Below, one piece after another: positions 1 through 6,126 of a stretch of DNA of 7,092 nt (the first letter of the stretch is position 1; every line of letters starts with the position of its first letter). The translations under genes and the position numbers were made by a program. The notes under the pieces were generated by a model. It did no database searches and had not been told where the DNA came from. It saw nothing but the letters and a program-made list of their open reading frames with translations. Source of the DNA: Bryobacterales bacterium (GTDB taxonomy: Bacteria > Acidobacteriota > Terriglobia > Bryobacterales > Bryobacteraceae). Where the stretch lies: NCBI GenBank assembly GCA_009697495.1, contig SHUN01000146.1:1-7092 (forward strand). Reading direction: 5' to 3'.

Positions 1-2922
1 GTACCAGTTCTGGGTGCCCGCCACGTTGGCGCCCCCGCCGATCGCCGCCACTTGATTATTGGCATCGGTGATCAGCTTCGCGAACGTCCCCGCGAACAGG
101 ACGCTGAAGCCATTGGAAAACCGCTTGTCCAACTTGATCTGCATCGAATGGTAAATGCTATTCGCGTTGGTCATGTTGACCACGTTGACGCCCGTGTATT
201 GCGGGTACGGCAGCAGCAATTGACGCCGCGCCACGGTACGTTGGGCGAGGGCACCGGCCGTGATGGAACCGAAAAACGGATTCGTTACCAGTTGATTCAA
301 TCCTGTGCCAAGGGACAGATACTGCGGGTCCAGTTCGTTCATCTGCCGGTTTCGGAAGGCCAGATGAACGCCGCGGCTACCGGCGTAGGCGACGTCAACC
401 AGGATCCGGCCGGGCAGTTCTCGCTGCACGTCAAAGTTCCACTGGTAGGTTTCCGGCATCCGCTGCCGTGAGTCCCATACGGCGGGCGCCTGGCCCAGAA
501 ACGTCGAACTGCCAAGCCCATTGCCGGTGGGCCTGAGTATCCCATCGGGAAACGGATTGGCGAGCGTGTTGAACGGCGTCAAACCGCCGTCCAGCGTGCC
601 CACCAGCGGTGTGGATGCGGCGTATCCCGAGTTGGCGGCGAACGCCGTAGCCACGTTCGATGTTTCCGCCGGAGCGAAGAATAGGCCCGCGCCAAATCGC
701 ACAACCGTCCTGGGAAGCACGGACCAGGCAAAGCCCAGCCGAGGCGCGAAATTCAACCGGTCCCAATTCCAAACATGACGGGACGCCGGCGAGGCAAACT
801 CCAGCGCTCCATTCAAATTCGGGAACTGGCTGTTGCGGACCGGCGACGGCGCGTTGGCGTTGAAGAAGTTGATCGAGTTGTACCGCTCGGTAAAAGGAGA
901 CTCCGTCTCGTAGCGAATTCCGATATTCATCGTCAGCTTGGCGGTGATCCGGAAATCGTCCTGCACATACGCCCCGGAATAGAGGTTTTGCAGAGACATC
1001 CCGGAGAGGAACGGCGCAGCGCCACCGGCCGGATTGCCGAGCAACAGCGAAGCCGCGCCGCTGCCCGCGTTATCGGTGAACACCAATGGATTCGGCCCTC
1101 GCGTGAATACGCGCGTGAAGTTGTAGGTTCCGCTCCCGCCGCCTATTAAGATAAAGTTGACGCGCTGGAGCCGCCCCTCGGCGCCGGCCTTGATCGTATG
1201 CTTCCCCGCCACCTTCGTCCAGGAACCAATCAGGCTTTGCGTGTCGTTACCGCTGACGAAAAAGCTCTGTCCGCCCAGCGAGCCGTATTGCTCCACGGTC
1301 GTCGCCGGAAACACGGGAATCTGAAACTGGCGAACCAGTGAATCCGGCATACCCAGCGTCCGCGCGTCGAACCCGTAACTGCGCGTCTGGCGCGTCTGAT
1401 ACCAGCGGGCGAAACCGTACTTGATATTGAAGATCGACGTGGGCGTCGTATTGACCACGTTGTCCAGTGCGAATGTTGTCTGCCGGAAGGGTGTTGTGCC
1501 CACCGCGCCCGGGTCGGGCGTGGCTACGTTTCCATAGCTATCCGGTTGGGTAAGGCTGGTCTTGTTCGTCGCAAAGCGGCCGAAGGTTCGGAAGGCGCTG
1601 GAGAAATTGTGGTCGATGCGGCCGCTGATCTGATCGCCATCGATCCGGCGGCTGGCGTTATTGACGTAGTTATTAAACTGCGTGAAAGGATCGCCGGCGG
1701 CGTTGGGCTGGGGGTAAAAGTCCATCAATTTCCGCGCAATTGGATCGATCCGGCTGGCAGGCAGGATGTTCCCCGCAAATGGCGCGCGAATGGACTGCGC
1801 GGGATTGGCCGGATTCGGCCCTGTCGTCTGTGGATCGTAGATGATGACGGGCGCTCCCGTCTGCGTTCGCGTTTCTGTAAAGTTACCCTGCCGCTGGAGC
1901 GCCGTCGGCAAGGCGGTGCGGAAGACGTCGCCGCGCCGCCAGCGGGTGCCCTGATAGTCGGTGAAGAAGAACGTCCGGTTACGCCCGCTGTAGAGCTTCC
2001 CAAGGCTCAGCGGCGCGCCCACAGCGCCGCCGTATTGGTTCATGCGGAACGGCGGCGTCTCGCGGCCGGAAGTCTTGTTGAAAAACTCATTGGCGTCGAA
2101 GACGTTGTTCCGCATGTATTCGTAAACAGACCCGTGCCATTCATTCGTTCCGGAGCGCGTGGATACGTTTACCACGCCGCCGCTGAATCGCCCCCACTCG
2201 GCCGACAGATTGTTGCTCTGTACTTTGAACTCCTGCGTCGCCTCAATGGAGGGAATTGTGGTGATGGTGTTGAACTGGCCGGTGGTGCTCGGCACGCCGT
2301 CGATATGCACTTCGTTGCTCATCTGGCGCCCGCCGTTGATGGAGAAATTCGTGTCGAAGTTCGTGTTCACCGGGATGTCGCCGAACTGGCCCGCGCTGGA
2401 TGGGGATGTCAGAATCCCCGGCGTCAGCGTCACCAATCGGAATGCGCTGCGGCCGTTGAGCGGAATATTCTGGATCTTCCGATTGTCGACAATCTGGCCG
2501 AGCGCGGAAGATTCCTGATCCAGCATGGGCGCGGCGGCGGTGACTTGTACTTCCTGGGTCAACGCGCCAACGACGAGTTCGATGTCGATGCGAGCGGCCT
2601 GGTCAACCGCGAGCGCAATGCCCGTTCGCGCCTCCGGGCGGAAGCCTTCCTTCGCCGCTGTCAGGCGGTAATTCCCGGGCGGCAGGGAAGGGAACGCATA
2701 GGCCCCGGCGGCGGTGCTTTTTCCCTTACGGGAGATACCGGTTTCGACATTCTGGACGGAAAGCTCCGCCCCGGCCACCGCGGCACCCGAGGGGTCTGTC
2801 ACGCGGCCTACAATCTGGCCCGAGGTTCCCTGGGCCCAAAGGGCGGACAGGCCGAATAGACCGGCTACTACTGCATCGGCGATCCTGTATCGAGTCGCGC
2901 GTCCAACGGTATCAAAATACAT
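1..2922 (-). CDS. Oar-like TonB-dependent receptor with carboxypeptidase-regulatory N-terminal domain (partial, C-terminus off the left edge)
   Basis: Reading the minus strand from the ATG at 2922 gives 974 codons without a stop, running off the window. Residues 1-31 look like a Sec signal peptide: a basic stretch, then a hydrophobic core (AVVAGLFGLSALWA) and likely cleavage after WAQ. Residues about 35-118 fit a carboxypeptidase-regulatory/transthyretin-like domain (GRVTDPSGAAVAGAELSVQN, SLPPGNYRLTAAKEGF). Next come VQVTAAAPMLDQES, PLNGRSAF and LTPGI, then a plug domain (NGGRQMSNEVHIDG, EWGRFSGGVVNVSTRSGT) and a long beta-barrel. The visible end includes YHSMQIKLDKRFSNG (about 924-938), which in this family usually lies roughly 150-200 residues before the C-terminus. 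Such proteins sit in the outer membrane and are presumed to import large or complex substrates; the substrate here is unknown. I see no canonical TonB box, which is common in this group. A longer N-terminus is possible because the frame stays open upstream, but only ATG 2922 gives a clean signal peptide. Confidence 0.93.
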   Translation of the reverse strand, partial: MYFDTVGRATRYRIADAVVAGLFGLSALWAQGTSGQIVGRVTDPSGAAVAGAELSVQNVETGISRKGKSTAAGAYAFPSLPPGNYRLTAAKEGFRPEARTGIALAVDQAARIDIELVVGALTQEVQVTAAAPMLDQESSALGQIVDNRKIQNIPLNGRSAFRLVTLTPGILTSPSSAGQFGDIPVNTNFDTNFSINGGRQMSNEVHIDGVPSTTGQFNTITTIPSIEATQEFKVQSNNLSAEWGRFSGGVVNVSTRSGTNEWHGSVYEYMRNNVFDANEFFNKTSGRETPPFRMNQYGGAVGAPLSLGKLYSGRNRTFFFTDYQGTRWRRGDVFRTALPTALQRQGNFTETRTQTGAPVIIYDPQTTGPNPANPAQSIRAPFAGNILPASRIDPIARKLMDFYPQPNAAGDPFTQFNNYVNNASRRIDGDQISGRIDHNFSSAFRTFGRFATNKTSLTQPDSYGNVATPDPGAVGTTPFRQTTFALDNVVNTTPTSIFNIKYGFARWYQTRQTRSYGFDARTLGMPDSLVRQFQIPVFPATTVEQYGSLGGQSFFVSGNDTQSLIGSWTKVAGKHTIKAGAEGRLQRVNFILIGGGSGTYNFTRVFTRGPNPLVFTDNAGSGAASLLLGNPAGGAAPFLSGMSLQNLYSGAYVQDDFRITAKLTMNIGIRYETESPFTERYNSINFFNANAPSPVRNSQFPNLNGALEFASPASRHVWNWDRLNFAPRLGFAWSVLPRTVVRFGAGLFFAPAETSNVATAFAANSGYAASTPLVGTLDGGLTPFNTLANPFPDGILRPTGNGLGSSTFLGQAPAVWDSRQRMPETYQWNFDVQRELPGRILVDVAYAGSRGVHLAFRNRQMNELDPQYLSLGTGLNQLVTNPFFGSITAGALAQRTVARRQLLLPYPQYTGVNVVNMTNANSIYHSMQIKLDKRFSNGFSVLFAGTFAKLITDANNQVAAIGGGANVAGTQNWY

Positions 2923-2934
2923 AAACCGATGATA
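2923..2934 (-). promoter_or_regulatory. Putative leaderless -10 element for the TonB-dependent receptor
   Basis: On the minus strand TATCAT (2934 down to 2929) lies 6 nt before the ATG at 2922 and matches the -10 consensus TATAAT at five of six positions. Transcription would then start at or next to the start codon. No -35-like hexamer is visible at 16-18 bp spacing. A purine run (GGGAGAGAAG) lies about 15-24 nt upstream of the ATG, too far for a normal ribosome binding site. The assignment is inferred from motif and spacing only. Confidence 0.4.
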
Positions 2935-2946
2935 AACTTCTCTCCC
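2933..2946 (+). promoter_or_regulatory. Putative leaderless -10 element for the DUF1080 gene
   Basis: TAAACT at 2933-2938 fits the pattern TANNNT and ends 8 nt before the ATG at 2947. It shares bases 2933-2934 with the opposite-strand element of the receptor gene. There is no Shine-Dalgarno-like sequence before the start (the preceding bases are pyrimidine-rich, CTTCTCTCCC) and no recognisable -35. Inferred from motif and spacing only. Confidence 0.33.
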
Positions 2947-3519
2947 ATGAGACCTCTCTTACTACTGGCGGCACTGTCCTTCTCCGCAAACGCTCAAAGC
3001 TGGACCAAACTCTTCGACGGAAAGTCCCTAAACGGATGGGAACCGCGGGCGACCTTCGACGCGGCAAGTACAGGTGACTGGAAGGTGGAAAACGGCGCGA
3101 TCGTCTGCGGCGGAGCGACGCCTGGCTGGCTCGCCACCAAAGCGGCGTTCAAAGACTTCCAGCTCCAACTTGAATTTCGCGGCCCCGCCACCGTCAACAG
3201 CGGCGTCTTCCTTCGTTCCAAGAAGGAAGGCGCGCCCCACGTCACCGGCTACGAACTCCAAATCTGGGATATGCAACCGGCTGGCTATCTCACCGGCAGC
3301 CTCGTCGGCTCCGTCAAAGCCCAGCCAACAAAGATCAAAGCGGACCAATGGAACAACTTCGATATCACCGCCAAAGGCGACCATTTTCTGGTAAAACTGA
3401 ACGGCCAAACCATCCTTGACGCTAAGGACGCTAAACACGCCGAAGGCGTCATCGGCTTCCAGTGCCAGGCCCAGCAGCACATCGAATTTCGTAACATCCG
3501 CGTCAAGGCGGAGAAATAG
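2947..3519 (+). CDS. Secreted DUF1080 / 3-keto-disaccharide hydrolase-family protein
   Basis: The protein has 190 residues. It opens with a short signal peptide (MRPLLLLAALSFSANAQS) followed by one DUF1080 (PF06439) domain that fills the rest. Family hallmarks appear in order: WTKLFDGKSLNGWEP, WKVENGAIVCGG, FQLQLEFRG, NSGVFLRSKKEG, GYELQIWD, WNNFDITAKGDHFLVKLNGQ, GVIGFQCQ and IEFRNIRVK. The fold is a concanavalin/laminin-G-like beta-sandwich. Characterised relatives cleave 3-keto-glycosides or disaccharides, and many others are uncharacterised periplasmic proteins, so the catalytic role is a family-level guess. I chose ATG 2947 over the in-frame ATG 2929 because the signal peptide begins cleanly there and a -10-like hexamer lies just upstream; 2929 would add six residues (MINFSP). 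It is divergent from the outer-membrane receptor with only 24 bp between the starts, which suggests linked regulation or function. Confidence 0.9.
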   Translation: MRPLLLLAALSFSANAQSWTKLFDGKSLNGWEPRATFDAASTGDWKVENGAIVCGGATPGWLATKAAFKDFQLQLEFRGPATVNSGVFLRSKKEGAPHVTGYELQIWDMQPAGYLTGSLVGSVKAQPTKIKADQWNNFDITAKGDHFLVKLNGQTILDAKDAKHAEGVIGFQCQAQQHIEFRNIRVKAEK

Positions 3520-3563
3520 AGGACACGCCGGGCGGCGCTACCAGAAGCGGTAAGATGTCGCCA
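3520..3563 (+). promoter_or_regulatory. Short intergenic leader with putative -10 for the hicBA remnant
   Basis: TAAGAT at 3551-3556 fits TANNNT and ends 7 nt before the ATG at 3564. A small inverted repeat (TACC 3539-3542, GGTA 3549-3552, 6-nt loop) overlaps the front of this hexamer. It could be an operator half-site pair but is too short to be sure. No Shine-Dalgarno sequence and no clear rho-independent terminator for the upstream DUF1080 gene can be seen. Confidence 0.3.
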
Positions 3564-3754
3564 ATGACGACGGCACGATACGTCCCTGGCAGGACAACGG
3601 CATGTGGCTGGGCTACCTCGAAGAGTTTCCGGATTACATGACCCAGGGTGAATCGGTTGCCGAACTTGAGGAGAACCTTCGCGATCTCTACCGGGATCTC
3701 ACAAGCGGTGAAATTCCTGGCATTCGAAAGATTGCCGAGTTGTCCGTCAGATGA
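3564..3754 (+). pseudogene. hicB: HicB-family antitoxin, apparently frameshifted
   Basis: HicB is the antitoxin that binds and neutralises the HicA mRNA interferase. From 3587 one frame reads WQDNGMWLGYLEEFPDY, then MTQGESVAELEENLRDLYRD and LTSGEIPGIRKIAELSVR before TGA 3752-3754. This is the short HicB type, made of the partial RNase H-like domain without a separate DNA-binding domain. The expected N-terminal beta-strand (MTTARYV) is encoded from ATG 3564 but in another frame, and that frame soon stops (3639). One base missing, or two extra, between 3582 and 3587 would rejoin them. An in-frame ATG at 3602 preceded by AGGA (3591-3594) could give a 50-residue protein lacking the first strand. 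The stop overlaps the hicA start (ATGA), the usual arrangement for this pair. A sequencing error cannot be excluded. Confidence 0.72.
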
Positions 3755-3894
3755 AGCGGACAAACCTGATCCGGAATGGCGAAAAACACGATTGGTATCG
3801 AAATCCGAAAACCGGGGTTTCGCAGCCCATACCTCGTCATCGGGAGATCAAGGAATTCCTGGCGCTCCATGTTGTGAGAAAACTCAAGTCCTAA
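3751..3894 (+). CDS. hicA: HicA-family mRNA interferase toxin, internally deleted and probably inactive
   Basis: The gene encodes 47 residues and its ATG overlaps the hicB stop. It begins MKRTNLIR, then jumps straight to NGEKHDWYRNPKTGVSQPIP and RHREIKEFLALHVVRKLKS. HicA toxins are small double-stranded-RNA-binding-fold ribonucleases of roughly 55-60 residues that cleave mRNA using a conserved histidine. That histidine is kept here (His13 in GEKHDWY), as are the PRHREI motif and the C-terminal helix. By comparison with family members recalled from memory, about a dozen residues are missing between LIR and NGEKH: the end of helix 1 and most of strand 1. The frame is preserved, so a product could be made, but the fold should be disturbed. 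Loss of toxin activity would fit with the neighbouring hicB also being damaged. Activity is inferred, not shown. Confidence 0.75.
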   Translation: MKRTNLIRNGEKHDWYRNPKTGVSQPIPRHREIKEFLALHVVRKLKS

Positions 3895-3973
3895 AAGACT
3901 TGCAGCACGGCCAGCAACGCGAAAAAATCGAAAACGTTATGAAGAAACGAGTGACTACGACTCTAGCCGATAA
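3893..3973 (+). pseudogene. brnT: C-terminal remnant of a BrnT-like ribonuclease toxin
   Basis: The frame running through 3899-3973 reads LAARPATRKNRKRYEETSDY and then DSSR before TAA 3971-3973. It has no start codon, and an in-frame TGA lies just upstream at 3875-3877. BrnT toxins typically end in a segment like (I)SARxATxxERxxYE, so this looks like the last 20 or so residues of brnT with everything upstream gone. It overlaps the start of the brnA-like gene in another frame, which suits the usual brnT-brnA order. The fragment begins within a few bases of the hicA stop, so the join between the two modules lies near 3890-3899. The match is short and made by eye; the neighbouring brnA is its main support. 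Confidence 0.5.
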
Positions 3974-4163
3974 TCCATTGACGCCCTCGCGGAAGCGACG
4001 CCTGGCTGCCATAGCCGCTCGCCCCGATTCCGAAATTGACCTTTCGGATATCCCGGAGCTGACGGAAAGTTTCTGGAAGAACGCCATAAAAAACCCTTAC
4101 TACCGGCCCGTGAAGCAACAGCTAACGGTGCGGTTGCCCAATGAGATCCGCAAAAGGGCCTGA
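3939..4163 (+). CDS. brnA: BrnA-family antitoxin, truncated in the ribbon-helix-helix domain
   Basis: The 74-residue product starts MKKRVTTTLADNPLTPSRKR. It continues with a linker (RLAAIAARPDSEIDLSDIPE) and the family's signature LTESFWKNAIKNPYYRPVKQ, then QLTVRL. BrnA antitoxins bind the BrnT toxin through their N-terminal part and bind DNA through a C-terminal ribbon-helix-helix that begins at the KQQxTxRL strand and normally continues through a GYQTRIN-like helix pair. Here the protein ends PNEIRKRA soon after the strand, so both helices are absent and dimerisation and operator binding are probably lost. Reading on in the other two frames does not restore the helices. ATG 3939 is chosen because the family signature starts there; the frame extends upstream to 3648, but that stretch is the hicBA region read out of frame. 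No cognate full-length toxin is present. Confidence 0.72.
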   Translation: MKKRVTTTLADNPLTPSRKRRLAAIAARPDSEIDLSDIPELTESFWKNAIKNPYYRPVKQQLTVRLPNEIRKRA

Positions 4164-4185
4164 ACCGCCGCCCCAACTTCATTGA

Positions 4186-4197
4186 TAGAATAGTAGT
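4186..4197 (+). promoter_or_regulatory. Putative leaderless -10 element for the hslVU operon
   Basis: TAGAAT at 4186-4191 matches TATAAT at five of six positions and ends 6 nt before the TTG start of hslV. Transcription would begin at about the start codon itself. No -35 hexamer is visible at 16-18 bp spacing, and there is no Shine-Dalgarno sequence between the hexamer and the start. The element lies just beyond the end of the truncated brnA. Inferred from motif and spacing only. Confidence 0.42.
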
Positions 4198-4746
4198 TTG
4201 AGCAGAAACTCCACACGCATCCGTTCCACGACGGTTCTTGCCGTCCGCCGAAACGGCAAAATAGTAATGGCGGCAGACGGCCAGGTCACCCTCGGCAGCG
4301 AAGTCCTGAAGGCGTCCGCCAAGAAACTCCGCCGGCTCTATAACGGCAAGATCCTCTCCGGTTTCGCCGGTTCCACGGCCGATGCCTTTGCCCTCTTCGC
4401 CCGCTTCGAAACCAAGCTGGAACAGCACAATGGCAAGCTCGACCGCGCCGTGGTCGAACTCGCCAAAGACTGGCGTACCGACCGCGTTCTCCGCCATTTG
4501 GAGGCCCTCCTCCTTGTCGCCGACACCGAAAAAACCTACATTCTTTCCGGCAATGGCGACGTCATCGAGCCCGACGAAGCCCTCGCCTCCATCGGCTCCG
4601 GCGGCCCCTTCGCCAAAGCCGCCGCCCTCGCCCTTTACGAAAACACTGAACTCTCGGCGCGCGAAATCGCCGAAAAAGCCATGAACATCGCCGGCAGCAT
4701 CTGCATCTACACCAATCTGAACGTGATCTACGAGGAACTGGGCTAA
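4198..4746 (+). CDS. hslV: ATP-dependent protease subunit HslV (ClpQ)
   Basis: HslV is the proteasome-like, N-terminal-threonine peptidase that forms a double hexamer and degrades proteins fed to it by HslU in the cytoplasm. The product has 182 residues, of which ten ([10 protein letters not shown]) are a propeptide. The mature chain should begin [11 protein letters not shown] at Thr11. In mature numbering the family's key residues fall where expected: Thr1, Asp17 (AADGQ), Lys33 (AKKLRRL), Gly45 (SGFAGS) and Ser124 ([10 protein letters not shown]). [20 protein letters not shown] near the end is also typical. The start is almost forced: an in-frame TAG lies at 4186-4188 and the only start-type codon between it and the catalytic threonine is TTG 4198. 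The stop codon TAA abuts the hslU ATG with no gap, so the two subunits are cotranscribed. Confidence 0.97.
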   Translation: MSRNSTRIRSTTVLAVRRNGKIVMAADGQVTLGSEVLKASAKKLRRLYNGKILSGFAGSTADAFALFARFETKLEQHNGKLDRAVVELAKDWRTDRVLRHLEALLLVADTEKTYILSGNGDVIEPDEALASIGSGGPFAKAAALALYENTELSAREIAEKAMNIAGSICIYTNLNVIYEELG

Positions 4747-6126
4747 ATGGTTATTTACCTGCCCTCCCAGCACGGTTCGGGTGCCGATGAATCTCCCCTG
4801 CTCGACGAACTTACCCCGCGCGAAATCGTTGTCGAGCTCGACAAATACGTGATCGGCCAGCACGACGCCAAGAAGGCCGTCGCCGTCGCGCTCCGCAATC
4901 GCATGCGCCGCCAGCGCCTCGACCCCGACATGGCCGAAGACGTCATGCCGAAAAATATTTTGATGATCGGCTCCACCGGCGTCGGCAAGACTGAAATCGC
5001 CCGCCGTCTGGCGAAACTCGCGAATTCCCCGTTCCTGAAAGTCGAAGCCAGCAAGTTCACCGAAGTCGGCTACGTCGGCCGGGACGTCGAATCGATGATC
5101 CGCGATCTCGTTGATATCGCCATCGACATGATCCGCGACGAAAAGCTTGAGGAAGTTGAAGAACGCGCCGAACGCAACGCCGAAGAGCGCCTTATCGACC
5201 TTCTTCAACCGGCCGACGCCGCTGCCCGCGAGACGCTCCGCGATAAACTCCTGGCCGGAAAGCTCGACGAACAAAGCGTCGAAATCGATGTCAAAGACCG
5301 CATGCCGGCCTTTGAGTTTATCTCCAATCCCAGTCCGGGTCCCGGTTCCGGTCCCGGTTCCGGCCCCGATGACATGGACATGTCCAACTTCAAGGACATC
5401 CTCCCGGCGCTCTTCGGCGCCCGCACCCGCAAGCGCAAGATGCCCGTCCACGAAGCGCTGGATTATCTGATTCAGGAGGAGGAGCAGAAGCTGGTCGACA
5501 TGGATCAGGTCACCCGCACCGCTATTGAACGCGTTGAAAAAAGCGGCATCATTTTCCTCGACGAAATCGACAAGATCGCCGGCTGTGAAGGCGGCCAAGG
5601 CCCCGACGTCAGCCGCGAAGGCGTTCAGCGAGACATCCTCCCCATCGTCGAGGGGACGACGGTCAATACCCGCCACGGCTTCGTCCGCACGGACCACATT
5701 CTCTTCATCGCCGCCGGCGCTTTCCACGTCTCTAAACCGGCCGATCTGATCCCCGAACTCCAGGGCCGCTTCCCCATCCGCGTCGAGCTAAAATCGCTGA
5801 CGGAGGAGGACTTCATCCGCATTCTCCGTGAACCGAAAAACGCCCTCATCAAACAGCATCAGGCGCTGCTTGAAACCGAGGGCATCAAGCTGACATTCAC
5901 TGAGGATTCTATACGGGAAATCGCCCGTTACGCCGCCCAGGTCAATGAACTTATGGAGAATATTGGCGCCCGCCGCCTCCATACGATCCTCGAAAAGGTG
6001 CTGGAAGAGATCAGCTTCGAGGGCCCTGACCTCAAGAAAAAGACCGTAAAAATTGACGCCAAATACGTGCAGCAACAACTGAACGACATCGTCAAGGATC
6101 AGGACCTGAGCAAGTACATTCTGTGA
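4747..6126 (+). CDS. hslU: ATP-dependent protease ATPase subunit HslU (ClpY)
   Basis: HslU is the hexameric AAA+ unfoldase that recognises substrates and threads them into HslV. The product has 459 residues, against 443 in E. coli; a longer N-terminus ahead of [17 protein letters not shown] accounts for most of the difference. Key elements: Walker A GSTGVGKT (75-82), pore loop GYVG (108-111), I-domain about 128-260, Walker B IIFLDEID (268-275), [24 protein letters not shown] with the arginine finger, sensor-2 GARRLHT (407-413), and the C-terminal DLSKYIL tail that docks into HslV. Walker A has Ser76 where HslU usually has proline. The I-domain carries a Gly/Pro/Ser run (198-207) encoded by a short tandem repeat. 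GAGGA at 4732-4736, inside the end of hslV, lies 10 nt before the ATG and can serve as ribosome binding site. The stop overlaps the start of the next gene. Confidence 0.97.
   Translation: MVIYLPSQHGSGADESPLLDELTPREIVVELDKYVIGQHDAKKAVAVALRNRMRRQRLDPDMAEDVMPKNILMIGSTGVGKTEIARRLAKLANSPFLKVEASKFTEVGYVGRDVESMIRDLVDIAIDMIRDEKLEEVEERAERNAEERLIDLLQPADAAARETLRDKLLAGKLDEQSVEIDVKDRMPAFEFISNPSPGPGSGPGSGPDDMDMSNFKDILPALFGARTRKRKMPVHEALDYLIQEEEQKLVDMDQVTRTAIERVEKSGIIFLDEIDKIAGCEGGQGPDVSREGVQRDILPIVEGTTVNTRHGFVRTDHILFIAAGAFHVSKPADLIPELQGRFPIRVELKSLTEEDFIRILREPKNALIKQHQALLETEGIKLTFTEDSIREIARYAAQVNELMENIGARRLHTILEKVLEEISFEGPDLKKKTVKIDAKYVQQQLNDIVKDQDLSKYIL
5338..5367 (+). repeat. 12-bp tandem repeat (2.5 copies) coding for a Gly-Pro-Gly-Ser run in HslU
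   Basis: The unit GGTCCCGGTTCC occurs at 5338-5349 and 5350-5361 and is followed by a half unit, GGCCCC (5362-5367). It encodes GPGS twice and then GP, in the flexible I-domain region that is disordered in known HslU structures. The repeat is in frame, so gain or loss of a unit would change only loop length. Slippage during replication is the likely origin. Confidence 0.85.

Noticed and set aside
52..1149. Several plus-strand frames of 67-139 codons
   Set aside because: All are antisense to the receptor's beta-barrel and have no start context or domain signal.
1546..2859. Plus-strand open frame of 437 codons
   Set aside because: It is antisense to the receptor, whose minus-strand reading gives a clear signal peptide, carboxypeptidase-regulatory domain and plug motifs. 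The plus-strand product shows no recognisable domain and is a shadow of GC-rich codon use.
2929..2946. Alternative upstream ATG for the DUF1080 gene
   Set aside because: It would add MINFSP before an otherwise ideal signal peptide and has no better upstream signals, so 2947 is preferred.
3520..3563. Rho-independent terminator or CRISPR-like/tRNA structure after DUF1080
   Set aside because: Only a 4-bp inverted repeat is present, with no T-run; no repeats with spacers or cloverleaf can be drawn here or elsewhere in the window.
3648..3938. Upstream extension of the brnA frame (about 97 codons)
   Set aside because: This part overlaps hicB and hicA in another frame and shows no similarity to antitoxins; the family signature begins at ATG 3939.
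3955..5727. Minus-strand open frame of 590 codons
   Set aside because: It lies antisense to brnA, hslV and most of hslU. Its product is low-complexity and resembles nothing, while the plus strand encodes textbook HslVU.
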